Positions 21,837-34,814 are shown, counted from the first letter of the stretch. The stretch is 64,000 nucleotides of DNA from Azorinus chamasolen (GCA_963576725.1 OY755252.1:55248431-55312430), one strand, 5' to 3'. Notes: a model not told the origin generated them from the sequence alone. Numbers and translations are program-made.

Positions 21837-22360
21837 GTAATAACTGATGCATTGATTATGTTAACGTGCTAATATATACTTGCTGCTTTTTGATTTATCT
21901 AATATTGCATCCACTACATGATGATAATAATTAACAAATTTTAAACGGTAAGATATTTTCATAATATGTAAATTATTTCCTGGCATGTATGCATCCAATG
22001 AGTTCTACAGTTGCATGTACTTTTTCGTCTATTTTGCTTTTGTAGTAAGGGGCACGTTATTTGTCGGAATCTAATAAAGCGATAACACTTCAATCAGACA
22101 TTTGTACTGAAACCATTTCTTATCAATAGATCTCATTCAGTTATTTTGATACTGTACATTTTCAGATAGTTTATGCCTTTTATGTCATATTTTATGTCAT
22201 ATCTGATATATTGTTATAGTACCTTTTGTAATACATGTTTGTGATTTTTTGTCAAGAGAATGATCCGATTAATTATTATATGACTGTATACCATTGGCAT
22301 ATATTGATCCCAAAATTGCATGTCATTCTTTAAGCACACATGATAATTCAGGTGTATATA

Positions 22361-22796
22361 CAGGGTGTCCCAAAAACCGGAACCCGGAATTAAGACCAGC
22401 AAGTTATCCCATTTTTGTCAATATTGCTAACTTAAATTAAAAGTATACACATGTAGCTTAGTAGAGACAACATTTTGCCATATGTTGTCTAAATTTTGTT
22501 GAAACATATCCATTGGTTTCTATGATATCGGCATTTAACTGAAAGCATCAAAACTCCATTTTCAACATGATATAGGCATGGTCTATGCAATTTACGAATA
22601 TCATGTTAAAACAGATTTTAGGTGCATTCATTAAACAACTCATATCTTTAAAACCAACGCATATTTTTATGAGAAATTTGGCAGACATATGCACAAACGA
22701 CTTATCTACAAGAATAAATATTTATATTTTAATTTGTCCGGTTACATTGGTTAAAATACACATTTGATCCAGGGCTACTTTTTTTGGGACACCCTG
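22361..22796. mobile_element. mariner/Tc1-type non-autonomous element
   Basis: Terminal inverted repeats CAGGGTGTCCCAAAAA and TTTTTTGGGACACCCTG are flanked by TA duplications (22,359-22,360 and 22,797-22,798). The 436-bp interior has no transposase frame. Confidence 0.85.
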
Positions 22797-22798
22797 TA

Positions 22799-25600
22799 TT
22801 TTAAAGTTACTTATTCATATTTTGTTATTTTCCCAAAAAGTAATTGACCTTAAGCACTCTACTAACACCTTTGCAAACAGTTTGGATCCAGATGATACAC
22901 TGAGTAGTCTCAACTGGATCCAAACTGTTTGCAAAGTTTATCTCAAGGTCGCCAGTTGAATGCTGAATATTAATTTGTTAACTGCTAAAAGTTTTCATGT
23001 TTTGTGTTTAAATTTTGTTTCCAAAACCGCAAAATATTACCACAGTAACAAACAGTTTGAACGACGATTCATACTATTTTCATATGTAATCACAGATTTT
23101 AGTTCCTCACTAACGCTGGTACTTGTGTTTATCCTGATCGTGTTTATAGGCAGATATGTTACTGTATTAATTAACCCTTTACTCCATGAATGTTTAAGCA
23201 ATAAACAATGACACTATGAATATTAATTAAATTAATTCACATTATGACACTATAAACAAAATTGTTTTATCATGACATAAACTGTTCAATCAGGTCTACA
23301 TTGCATGTATATCATAAGCAAACAGAGAAGACGCTGATCAGATGGCTCCTATAATAGTCGACTGGTCTGGGTTTACTCTGTATGCAAAACAATTAAAATA
23401 CATATCTATCTGTTTGGAAATGCCTAAAATACGCATTTGTAAACCTGAGTAGATGTTTTATAGAGTTCGTTTTATTTATGGTCAGCGCATTCAACTTCTT
23501 CAACGCCGAAGTCATCGGAAAGTGACTTGGAAATGAGAAACGGTAACACATAAAAAGTAAAAATCAAGTATAACAATTACACATATATTACTGCTTTTAT
23601 CTTATGTCTATATTGTTTTTGTAGTGAAAGGAAAAGGTTACATGTTACAGTAACATGTACTTGTTTTTGTATTGAGAGAGGAAAGTTGTTTGTCGGAATC
23701 CAAAAAAAGATTACACTTCAAACAACAGATATTTATATTTTAGACCGTCTCTTAATACATGCATCCCATTCACAGTTATTATATTACAGATATTTTATGA
23801 AAGCAGTCGTGTCTAGTATAGTGTTTGCCAAGAGAATGGTCTAATTAATAAATCTATGTATACTAATGGCATGTATTGATTACATGCATGTATATATGTC
23901 AATTTTCATGAACACGACATTAGCCAGGTGTGCACATTTTAATGTTACTTATTCTTTTATTTTCCCCAAAACAGTTTGTAACCTTTAGCACTCTGCTGGC
24001 GATTTTATGACTATTTACAAATAGTTTGGATCCAGCTGGATACAATCTGTTTGCAATGTTTATCACAATACTGCCAGCACAATGCTGAAGGTTAAATCAC
24101 TCATATATTGTTTACTGCAAAATTCGTCATCTGCTTCAATATAATTATAGATTTTAATTTTTTTGTTTCCAAATCCGCAAAACACAGTAACAAAGAGTTT
24201 GATTCTGATGAGAAGCCGATTCAAACTATTTAAATATGTAATCACAGATGTGGATGTCTCACTTGATTCCGTACTTGTGTTTACAATAATCGTGTTTATG
24301 GGCAGATGTGTATTCATCCTTTACTCCATGAATGTTTAGGCAAGAAAAAATAATGACATCATGAATAATAATTAAATGAATTCACATTATGAAAAAATAT
24401 GATTTATCATGTCATAAAAATGTACAATCAGATATATATTGCATGTATATATCATACGCAAACAGAGCAGATCCTGAACAGACCCTGATCAGACAGACCC
24501 TAAAAGAGCCGTTTGATCTGGGTCTACTCTGTTTGCAAAGCGAATAAAAGGCATATCTAACTTTTTGCAAATGCATCAAAATGTGTAAAAGGTTTAAAAT
24601 AAACGTTAAAGGACATACTTCTGTTATGGTGCTTAAATGCTACATGTAGTGAAGTTTTAATTACATGTACGTGTTATTTCTTAAGGCTACGGCCGAAATA
24701 TTGAAAACTGGGTTATCTGTGTATAATGTTATCAAATTAATATCCCCTGTGGAATAAAATAGTTTAAAAATAGATTTGAAAAAGTTTAATTAGATGATAT
24801 GTTTTGCAGAATCCTTTTTGTTTATGGTCGTCGTAGTCGTCGGAAAGTGGCTCACGTTGCTTGCTGCAATGGACTAATCTGCGATCAAACAGTTTGGATC
24901 CAGATGAGACGCCGAGTTAAATCAGGAACCAACTTGTTGAACCATTTACGTTTTAGAAAAAAAATCGAAGGACATTCTAGTCTGAAACTTAAAGCAGACG
25001 ATATTGTTTGCAGACGAAAATTATAAGGCGCCAAAAGAGTTAAGATTACGGCGAGCCAATGACTTTGTTGTTTTCTTTTACTGTTATATGTTTTATGTTA
25101 TTTTCTGTTTATAGTCCCCGTATGTTACTGATGGACCCCCTCCCCCAATGAATAAAATGAGACACCATGCAGCTGATACTTGTTTAATCTGCCTGCCATG
25201 GGTGAAAGGGTGTCGGGGAGGGACAACGCCCTACATAACGTACAAAATACGTTTTATGAAAGTAAATAGCTAATTGTATATTTATTAACATGCTAATATG
25301 TTTGTTTGTCAAGTTGTATAGCATTTACTACATGGTGATAATAATTAACAAGTTTTAAACAATAAGAAATTGCCATAATAGGTATGCATCTACTGAGAGA
25401 GTACATTTATACAATTACATGTATTGTTTGGATGTATATATCATACGCAAACAGAGCAGATCGAAAAAGTAGCTTACAAATAAAACCCATAAAACAAATA
25501 ACAATTACACACATATTGCAGTCTTCATCTCTTGTCTATATTGCTTTTGTAGTGATAAAAACAGATGTTTACATTTAGACCATCTCTTATCAAATGCATT
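22799..25600. other. Non-coding array units with P1-type palindromes
   Basis: Two further diverged units of the low-copy segment. Palindromes occur at ~22,873-22,940 and ~24,005-24,060 (GTTTGGATCCAG arms), 23,313-23,386 and 24,457-24,539 (ACAGAG-CAGA arms). No gene seen. Confidence 0.6.
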
Positions 25601-25618
25601 CACTGAAGAATTATGTAC

Positions 25619-25746
25619 ATAAATACTTGAATTGCTCTGATCTAATATTTCGACAACTAAGGGCCTTTTTCAAAGAATATCATAATATTCTTTGAAAAAG
25701 GGCACGTAGTGGTCGAAATATATCAGAGCAATTCAAGTATTTATGT
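25619..25746. repeat. 128-bp near-perfect palindrome
   Basis: Arms ATAAATACTTGAATTGCTC / GAGCAATTCAAGTATTTAT enclose CTTTTTCAAAGAATAT / ATATTCTTTGAAAAAG around a 2-3-bp centre. Only the middle of each arm mismatches. It is a single copy in this window, possibly a fold-back MITE. Confidence 0.85.
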
Positions 25747-26069
25747 ATTATATATTAATTCCTTGTTTTTGAATTTATTCTTCATTGAAGATTTATGTAT
25801 TTTTTTACTTATTTTTATTTTATCAGACGCAGTCTCTAAGTATGCTTATTGTGTCGTATGACCTGACTTAAATTGGTAAATTTTTTAGGGACATTCGGTT
25901 AGTAGGATTTGTGGTCTTGATGTAAAAGTCTTTTAAGATATAATAGATTTCTTAAAATAGGAATGAAAGAATGTGTACATTCAATGGCCAAGTATAAGTC
26001 TACTATGGGACATCTAGGATTTTGGACATATATAGCAAAGGTGTTCGTGTTTGTTTTTGTTGTTTGTTT

Positions 26070-26600
26070 TTTTTATGCCCACCAGATCAGGTCTGGTAGC
26101 ATATCGTTTTTGCCCTGTCTGTTTTTCTGACTGTCTGTTCGTTTGTTTGTCACCAACTTTAACATTCGTCATAACTTTTGAGCCAGTACAAATAGAAACT
26201 TGATATTTGGGATGCACATATATATCATAAAGCCGCACATTTTGAGGGGTAACATGTCAATGTCAATGCCATCCTTCAAGGTCAAATATATAGGTCAAAT
26301 CGCCGACTTTAATATTGGCAATAACTTTTGAACCAGCTGAGATAGAGACTTGATATTTGGCATGCATGTGTATCTCATAAAGCTGCACATTTTGAGGGTG
26401 ATATGTAAAGGTCAAGATCATCCTTCAGTGTCAAATGTCACTAACTTGAACATTGGCCATAACTTTTGAACCAGTAGAGATACACCCTTGATATTTGGTA
26501 TGCATATGTATCTCATGAAGCTGTGCACTTTGATGGGTGACATGTCAAGGTCAAGGCCATCCTTTAGGGTCAAACGTCATATCGGGGGGGGGGGGTTACA
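26070..26600. repeat. Interspersed repeat with ~130-bp internal tandem units
   Basis: It begins TTTTATGCCCACCAGATCAG. Three to four units share CATAACTTTTGAACCAGT, ACTTGATATTTGG and GACATGTCAAGGTCAAGGCC. A short relative lies at 46,340-46,520. It contains AGGTCA half sites but no perfect inverted pair. Confidence 0.7.
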
Positions 26601-29300
26601 GTGTTTCACAAACACATCTTATTTTTTTTCAGTTTACTAAGATGTGTTTAACCCTTTGTTTATTCCAGATTTCATTGCCTACTGAATAGTCCGGGCAAAT
26701 TAATTGTAACTAAATTATAAAGGTTGGACGTTTTAACCATTTTGGAAATTATACGGACAGATGTTTCAAATTCCTTTAGAGAACAGAGCAGATCGTGTTC
26801 TTACGGCCCCTATTGGACCCGTCTGAATCTGGGCCTACTCTGTTTGCAGATGTGTTAAAGCACGTTTATATGAGGAAAGGGTTAAAACTCTTACCTTTAT
26901 ATTATTGGGATACAAGGAACCTTATATAAGGATTGGTTCTTTTCTTTGTTGTTTTTTTAGATATGGTCTGTAAATACAACGTTTTAAGTAGACCATTATA
27001 TATAGAATTGTATGGTACTTGATTCCTGTGATGAAATTGCTTTCTAATTTTAAAAGCCGGGAAAATTTAGTTTGTTTACAGGGTGGCATCTACCACCATT
27101 TCTATGTGTTTGGAAATCCGACACTAGTACAATAATACATCTACAAACTACCGTTACTGTGTTTGAATTTCCAGACCGGATATTTATTTGGATACTTAAA
27201 ATATATAGATAATCTTCGCAGCTGGGTTTGTGATCTTATAAATTCGGAAATATTCTAGATACAATACAGAAACTACAAACTGGCTTCTTCATTTCTCGAA
27301 TTCATGCCGAACAACAGTCTCTATCCAAACATTCATCAACATAATACTCGGACACCTACTAAACTCAGTTTAGATTTCCAGTCTGGACATTTATTTGGAT
27401 ATGAAATAGGATGATTATTGCCACAATAATATGTGATTTAGCACTAATCAAAACATAATAAAGAGCTACAAAATGGATTCTTCGCTTCTTCATGCTGAAC
27501 TTATTCAAGATTCCAACTACCTCCATGTATCATCTCCGTACTTTCATTCGGTGATATGCTGTACATGAACATGTTCGATATAATAGTATCTATATCATTC
27601 TATAAGCAAACATGACGGATCCTAAACAGACGGTTTCTACTGGAGCAGTCGAATCTGGCTTTACTCTGTTTGAAAAGGCATTAATGGGCATAGATGTGGG
27701 CTATAGGTTCAAGCACGCTGATCTAGCTCCTACAGGAGCTACTTAAGGCGTTAATAAGCACTCATGTGGACTCATGTGTATTCACTAACCGATCTTTGAT
27801 GAATATTCATGCAAGAGGTCCCGCCTATTTTGAATGTCAATACAATGTGGATTAAATTTTTGTATTGAAAAAAAGTAAGGAAGGTTATTGTCATGACCAA
27901 CAGTAGAGAATCAGATCTGTAGAACATTAGCACACAGATCAGGTCCTGATCGTGCAGCTCATGAACTGCATGACCTGCTTAATCTGGATCTACTCTGTTT
28001 GTAATGGCGGGGATATAATACAAAAGATTAAAGAGATTCGGTTCTATCGTAAAGGTAATTAACAAAACAAAACTAAAATTGCCAAAGATAAAATGGTTTT
28101 GAGCTGTTAAAAACTCTGACGATTACAAAGTGTCTAAAGGTTCTCAAATAAATGCATATACATCTAATCAAATACAAAGAATATTCGAGAATCAAGATGA
28201 TAAATGAAGCAGTCGACAACTTTTGCAGATGACAAATATTGTTTATTCCTTTTGAAATACAATAGAACTGCTGGTTTAAAAAAAAATAATAGTAGGAGAT
28301 ACTTCGAAAGCAAAAGCAGCAATGCAAAAAGAGAAAATATGTTTTATTTAAATCATGAGCAGTTATATCACAGCTCCTAACACCGGCTTATCCAGGTCGA
28401 AAATGCTTACATCCAAAACGTACTAATATTGCAGAAATTGTAGATATGAATTAACTATGAGCAGACGACAAAAATCACAGACGAAAATAGTACAGACGAC
28501 AGTTGTCAGTCGTCCATCTTACTCATGTAAAATAATATCTTCTGTTTAAAGTTTAAACATAAAGACATAATGATAATCTATTAGATTATGTTTAGCCACA
28601 GTAAATGTATAGTCACTGTTTGAACTAAATACCCTTCATAATGCACCTGTGTCATTCTAGAAGAGAAAATCCAGGGGAATATAGCCCGGATCCCCCAAAA
28701 TCGGGGCGTATACCGGGTTTACGCACGGGCACGCCACTTACCCATATTGTTTCACAAGAAATCAGACCAAACCATGGCGGCTGAACTGGATCTACTGTGC
28801 TAGTAAAGATTTAACGCGCATTTCTATGACGTGAAAGATCCACATTGAAACATTCTGTGAGGTTATATCGGGCAGATTTTTATGTATTGCAAAGGGGTTG
28901 TAGCATGCATTTGTATCTGAATGTACGTTTGTAACAATGCTCTCCTTATTGGAGGAAATAAAGATATGAATGAATGAATCTATATCATCAGCAATAGAAA
29001 CTCCTGCGGATAATGTTTCGTTTTATATTCATTTGCGCCATTTATGAGAATACAATGTATTTTGAAATATATAATGACTTTACTATTTCAAAGTCAAGTA
29101 TTGTCGCCTGCTAAAATTTGTCGTCTTCATGTTTGAGCGTTCTTTCATTTTTGTTTCAAAAATATAACCACAGTATAGTTCGATTTCGAGTGCTGAGCCG
29201 TGACTGCACTTTTCTATTTATAGAAGTTGCAACCATTCTGATTTATGGGTGAGTGGACAACGGTTGTTACAAGAAGCTCGAAGTAATCGTGCAATACTAG
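26601..29300. other. No gene seen; degenerate P1 palindromes
   Basis: P1-like hairpins at ~26,782-26,852, 27,603-27,678 and 27,925-28,000. The stretch 28,858-28,980 ends in GGAAATAAAGATATGAATGA repeats, resembling the 3' tail of a non-LTR retrotransposon. Open frames here are short and without recognisable similarity. Confidence 0.6.
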
Positions 29301-29306
29301 TATATA

Positions 29307-29760
29307 CAGTAAAACCTCTCTATAACGGCCACAAATTACATCAATTAGTTTGTGTTAAAGGCAGGTGGCTGCTTAAAGCAAGGTGAAAGTAAAACAGAAC
29401 GCTCCTATAGGAGCGTTCTGTTTTATTTTCACCTTGCTTTAAAGACATTTCGAAAGGAATGTTGACCCATTAACCCCATGCTGTGTATTTTGGGACCCGA
29501 CTGTCAGGTATCTGATACACAAATTGATAAGGCGGGCTACCATCACAGCGGATCAATGTATAATTGCATAACTTTATCTCTTATGGCTATGGACCCTGAC
29601 TGGACACTGCAGGAGCCCAGCTGGATACTGTGTATATATAGTGTGTGTGTGTGGGGGGGTTCACTTATATAAGGAGCTTTGAAATGCCTTTAAGCTGCCG
29701 CCTGTCCTAAATACCAACTAATTAACACAATTTAGTGGTCGTTATAGAGAGGGTTTACTG
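29307..29760. mobile_element. P5 palindromic MITE (pogo-like ends)
   Basis: Ends CAGTAAAACCTCTCTATAAC and TTATAGAGAGGGTTTACTG, flanked by TA. Inside is a hairpin AACAGAACGCTCCTATAGG / AGCGTTCTGTTTT with apex at 29,402-29,413. Other copies: 31,519-31,730 and 32,038-32,194 (the latter truncated at the left). Confidence 0.8.
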
Positions 29761-29762
29761 TA

Positions 29763-31518
29763 TATGGTTATTACTTGTCTGTATAACCACAGGTAAATCC
29801 GGAACAAATAACATGGTTTGTGATGCGTTTTACCTCTACGGGTGGACTGGTCCTAAAGGTCACAGCTCACGGGTCAAAATCGAACTATACCAATCAGTTT
29901 CTGATCTACTCAGGGTCTCATCTAGATCCAAAGTGTTTGCAAAACATGCAGTTAATATATATATTATCTATGGAATCCATTTGTCGGTAACTTTTACAAA
30001 ACGGGGTATTTTATACAATTATCCGTCATTTTTCATTAATTTTGGCATGAATATTCATAGAGTAAATGATTAAAATGTATACATTACAGTGAAATAAGTG
30101 CCCGGGTATTTGGTGCGATTCAACTATTGGCGTTGTAGGTATTTAGCCTTTAACCTGACGAATATGCATGTTTGTTTGTTTGTTGTTTTTTTGTTTGTTT
30201 GTTTGTTTTTGTTTTTTGGGGTTTGTTTTTTTTTGGGGGGGGGGGGGGTGTTATAGTTCAATGTTTTATTTTCCCCGTAATAGGTGGTGGTGGGTCGGAG
30301 AATCATCCCACTCAGCACCTTACAATGTTTTCACAAAAATATATTATATATACAATATTGAACTATATACCGAATCTAATCAACAAAAAGCGTATCTATA
30401 GAAATGAAAAGAAAAGAAAAATAAAGAAAAAATATGCATGTTAGAAACAATAGATAATGAACATTAACCAGATTATTTTTGTTATGACAAAAAACAAGGG
30501 GAATTCTACTCATGGCAGAAACTGTAGAATGAGACCTATAGCGTTTCATCAACAGACATAGCAGAGTTTGGCCAGTCTCTATCAGTTTAAGAGTTCACCA
30601 GACAATGCTGAGTTAGTCCCGCATTGTATATTGTACGTGTTTTAACCTGAACCAGACTATGGAAGGCCGGTGCGCCATGCTAAATGTGAATGCTAACCTT
30701 CCATAGTGAACAATTTAGAATAAATATCATCGGGAGCCGAATACACCCGGAACACCTCAGCTATTTCTACGTTCCAACCCCTGTCGGAATAAGACGAGTC
30801 GTTTCGAATTGAGCCGAACATTGCGCGTATAAACGGTCTTGTACCCGTATTAATATTCAAACCACTGTTGAAACGACCCCTTTACCGTAAGCAATAGAGC
30901 GAAACATATGTATTAAAGCTAAATACTGCCACCGCAGTCGACACGACAACACTGTTCTGTTAGGTGCAAAAAAGACTGCTGTGAACTGATATTGTGTGTC
31001 CTGCGGAAAAGCCAAATTATCCCATGGACAATGGTGTCTTATACAGGATTTGATCATGAAAGAACATGTATGAGTCCATACAACTATAGATTGCATCTAA
31101 ACCATTCATACAAAGGTAAGCATATCGAACAACTCTATCCGTGTTGTAAAACGTTTAGTCATGCAGCCATAATTAACCATATCTCTCGTGAATATTGATG
31201 CAAAATTAGTTTTGTATAATGTTTACATATGCAAATCTGGCCATGCCAGAGCAATCAGCAACAGAGCAGAAAACTCGATCAGACGGCTAACACAGGGATC
31301 GTCTAGTCAGAGTCTACTCTGTTTGCAAAAAGTCTATAGGAGGGAAAGGGTTAACTCGTTTTTAATCAATATTGGTTGGTAAAATCGTCTAAATATGCAT
31401 TTTGAATTAATCTAATTTTTCCATTATTTTGGCGATAACACTTTGTGACCCTTCTTATCTAGTTAACACTGTTTGCATGTGTCCCTGTTTTATGGACACT
31501 AGTCATAATTGAGACACA
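29763..31518. other. No gene seen; simple-sequence tract
   Basis: 30,160-30,250 is a (TTTG)n/T/G-rich tract with a G-run. A P1 hairpin lies at ~31,258-31,330. No coding feature is supported. Confidence 0.55.
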
Positions 31519-31730
31519 CAGTAGAACCCCTCTAATACGACCACTTAATGAATAGTCAGGGTTTACACATAGCTGTCTTTACAAGCAGGTGGCTGCTTAA
31601 TACAGGACGAAAGTTATATAGGAGGTATATATATTGAATGCAAAACTTCCTTCCTGCATTAAGCTACCACCCGCCCCTACCACACAGAATTATGCCCATT
31701 TTCGGTGGTCACATTAGAGGGGTTTTACTG
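31519..31730. mobile_element. P5 MITE copy 2
   Basis: Ends CAGTAGAACCCCTCTAATAC and GAGGGGTTTTACTG. A shorter, diverged hairpin centre (TATATAGGAGGTATATATA) replaces the usual apex. Confidence 0.7.
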
Positions 31731-32037
31731 TATATGCATTGTTAACCATATTCTTTATACTAGCTGTCATGCTACGCCTTTGCAAACAGAGTAGACCGGA
31801 ATCAGGAGCTGTCTGATCAGTATCTGTTTTGTTTGCTTATGCGTACGTTGTATATGTCTCATTTTCTGGTGCATTTAAAGTGGGTTAAGTCAATAAAGTA
31901 CATGGTTAAAAGACATTAATCTACCAGTGCATTGACTAGGTTGTCTTCAGGTGCGGATCCAGGATTTCAGATTAGCGGGGGGGGGGGCGTTGAAACATTT
32001 TTGGAAGGGGCCGTAGATTTTTATGTTTGATGACATA

Positions 32038-32194
32038 AATAAAACCTCTCTATAACGGCCACTAAATTACATCAAGTATTGTGTGTTAAAGACAGGTGGC
32101 TGCTTAAAGCAAGGTGAAAGTAAAACAGAACTCTCCTGTCGTTAATAACAACTAATTAACACAATTTAGTGGCCGTTATAGAGAGGTTTTACTG
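32038..32194. mobile_element. P5 MITE copy 3 (left end truncated, hairpin half lost)
   Basis: It shares TAAAACCTCTCTATAACGG and ends GAGAGGTTTTACTG followed by TA. It lies inside a G-rich repeat (G-runs at ~31,977 and ~32,300) that appears split by this insertion. Confidence 0.65.
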
Positions 32195-32414
32195 TAGTGT
32201 GTTTGTAATACATGTTGAAAAAGAGCGTAATTGGGCGAGGGAAATAAAAAAAACTCCGATAAAATATTACTAAAAAAGTTTGTTTGGGCAATTTTAGGGG
32301 GGGGGGGGGCGTACGCCGGTTCCGAACCTCTAATTGGATAATGTAAAGTTTGCAGTTATACATCACACACGTTCAATACAACAGATAAATGTGTGTACTC
32401 AGATACTAAACCCG

Positions 32415-32524
32415 TCATTTTTTCAAATAAACCCTACTATGTTGTGACCGCTCTTTATGAATCGTCTCGAAGAGACGATTCTAAAGAGTGGTCACAACAT
32501 AGGGTTTGGTTGAGAAATAAAGGA
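32415..32524. mobile_element. P4 palindromic MITE
   Basis: Near-perfect hairpin: AACCCTACTATGTTGTGACC and GGTCACAACATAGGGTTT around TCGTCTCGAAGAGACGA. Confidence 0.8.
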
Positions 32525-32956
32525 TGTATTATTTAAAGTGTTTTAATTTATGCATCTTATCTGGATCTCTGCATTTGTGCATCTTATCTGGATTTCTGCA
32601 TACGCGTATGTGTTTACTTAACCCTCTACCTGATAAAGAAACAAAGCAGACCCAGATCAGGCAGCCCCTGGGGGAGGTGTCTGGCCAGAGTCTGCTCGGT
32701 TTGTCTATGATATAAATTAGATTCTACAGGTTTGTACTTAGAACACAACAATTCCTTTTTCATAATTCCATTATAATTATATTCATGGCGTCATTGTGGT
32801 ACGTGAATATTCTTCTTGAACGACTAATTAGCCCCTTTCCATACCAATGTCGTGTTGTTTGGTAACAATACGAACAGTTTAGATCCACAAGAGACATCGA
32901 GAAGCCTGGATCATCACTTCCTTGGAAAAACATACCTGTCTGTGTGGGAAGGGATG

Positions 32957-33015
32957 GGTGCGCGTGCGTGCATGCGTGCGTGCATGCGTACGTACGTGCG
33001 TGCGCGCGTGTGTGT
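32957..33015. repeat. (GTGC)n-like microsatellite
   Basis: GTGCGTGCATGCGTGC-type alternation, potentially Z-DNA forming. The frames across it are artefacts. Confidence 0.85.
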
Positions 33016-33189
33016 TTATAGTTACTGCGGATGCAATACATAAAACAATACAAAATATAATTTATATTTATTTATATTTGTGGCGAATATATGGCTGCGA
33101 CTTTCACTTATTGAATATTATAATATTAGGGGTCGCCGAAAGACTCGGTAATGACAGGCCCAAAACTTCCAGCTGAGGTACAATTAACT

Positions 33190-33590
33190 TACAATTCAAC
33201 CAACCTCCAACTGTGGTACAGTCAAGTCACACAATCAATGCACAGTTCAATAAACCACCAACTGAGGTACAAACAAGTCACACAATCAATGCACAGTTCA
33301 ATCAACCACCAACTGAGGTACAATTAAGTCACACAATCAATGCACAGTTCAATAAACCTCCACCTGAGGTACAATCAAGTCGCACACAATCAATTCACAA
33401 TTCAATAAATCTCCAACTGAGGTACAAACAAGTCACAATCAATTCACAATTCAATCAACCTCCAACTGAGGTACAATCAAGTAACACGATCAATTCACAA
33501 TTCAATCAACCTCCAACTGAGGTACAATCAAGTAACACGATCAATTCACAATGCAATAAACCTCCAACTGAGGTACATCCACAGTCCAAA
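33190..33590 (+). repeat. 51-bp minisatellite (about eight units)
   Basis: Each unit contains CCACCAACTGAGGTACAA and AATCAATGCACAGTTCAAT. Because 51 is a multiple of 3, a 140-codon frame (33,213-33,635) repeats the motif SHTINAQFNQPPTEVQ. There is no start context, domain or neighbour that supports a protein. Confidence 0.85.
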
Positions 33591-33639
33591 TTCAAGTTTA
33601 ATTTCGCAAGTAAACCATGTGCCAAAACAACTTAAATAT

Positions 33640-34430
33640 TCAATTTTACATTCAGACAAGTACATGTATACCTTTAACATCACAACTAGTATCATGGTTT
33701 GTATCATCCAATCACAATTTTACACTGCTCACAGACTATGTTTTTGCAACCGCCACATTTATAAGGAGCCGTGTGATCTGGATCTACTCTGTTTGCAAAA
33801 GTGTAGAAAAACGTATTTATGGAGTAAAGGGTAAACTCCATAAATCATTCAAGTATTAATCTATTATAAATATCAATAAACCTTTGAATGCTGATTTCCC
33901 ATCATTGTTTATCATTTGTTTGAAAGGGTACAGTTTACTAGACCATTTTGAATGCCAAACAATGCACACCCTGATCTGAGGGTTCCTCTAGGTGTCCCCT
34001 GAGTTGGGTCGACACTATTGTTTTCTTATATTGTTACAAATATATGATATATAAATATAATAGTACATGCATTGCTATGACAGAGCAAATTATATTCCGA
34101 GTTCATAACTCTTTCAATGCTGAATTTCAAACGACTATCCAATATTCAAACAGATCATTTTTCCTGTGAATGAATATTCAGGAATTATTTTAAGAAAAAG
34201 TGTAACACGACAAACAATGCAGATCTTGATGAGATGGCTATTGTAGGAGACATCCCAGCTGGTTCTACACTCTTTGCTAAGGATATAAATGACTCGTTTT
34301 CCGTTCTGAAATGGTTAAGTACTGAGATTAATGTGTTGTTGTTTTGGTTTTTAAAAAGGACATGAGTTTGAAAATTAGGAAAAATAAAAAATGTAATGAC
34401 TTTTTCAATTTCTTATAGGTTTGCAACCGA
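33640..34430. other. 5' flank of duplication unit 2, P1 debris
   Basis: P1 half-hairpins at ~33,770, 33,960-34,020 and 34,220-34,280. The segmental duplication with unit 1 becomes recognisable from about 34,240. No gene seen. Confidence 0.55.
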
Positions 34431-34650
34431 TAGCTTTTCCTGGCATACGAACCGCTGTTTTTGCTCACCATTTGCTGTTTTTGCTGACCAGCTGCTATTT
34501 CTTGGTTGACCAACTACTGTTTTTTGGCTGACCAAATGCTTTTCTTAACAGACCATCTGCTGTTTTGCTGACAAATTGCTGTTTTATGCTGACAACTGTT
34601 GTTTATTGACTGACCAACTGCTGTTTTTGGCTGACAGTGCAGACCCTTAT
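34430..34650. repeat. Imperfect ~29-bp tandem repeat upstream of LRAT copy 2
   Basis: The words TTGCTGACCA and CTGCTGTTTTTGG recur about seven times. Locus 1 has only about two related words (10,455-10,520), so the array expanded here after the duplication. Confidence 0.65.
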
Positions 34651-34805
34651 CGAAGGGCTTCCATGGGAGCCTTTTGATCAGGATATGCACACTTTGCAAA
34701 GGTCATACATGCTCGTTTGCCACACGTTAAGGTTTAAGTGGTGCGTTGATGTCCGGTGTCATGTTTCGAGGTATTTGGATAAACAGAGTACTCTGTCGTA
34801 GTGTG

Positions 34806-34814
34806 TATATAAAG
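34806..34814 (+). promoter_or_regulatory. Candidate TATA box of LRAT copy 2
   Basis: TATATAAAG lies ~375 bp upstream of the ATG at 35,188. If used, transcription would start near 34,840. Between it and the ATG lies a decayed duplicate of the start region (34,915-34,975). Confidence 0.4.

Larger units (their letters stand above)
16640..25580. repeat. Degenerate tandem array of a low-copy non-coding segment
   Basis: The same landmarks recur in order. GCCGATTCAAACTATTT-like words occur at ~16,645, 20,680, 23,060 and 24,218 (also 40,420). CAAGAAATAATGAC is at ~16,712, 20,792, 23,195 and 24,345 (40,540). ACTTACGTTTTAGA is at ~17,334, 21,203 and 24,945 (40,724). CTACATGGTGATAATAATTA is at ~18,810, 21,915 and 25,328 (41,218). 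Another landmark (TTGTCGGAATC, then ACACTTCAA) is at ~20,374, 22,055 and 23,690. No coding region was seen in any copy. Confidence 0.65.
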
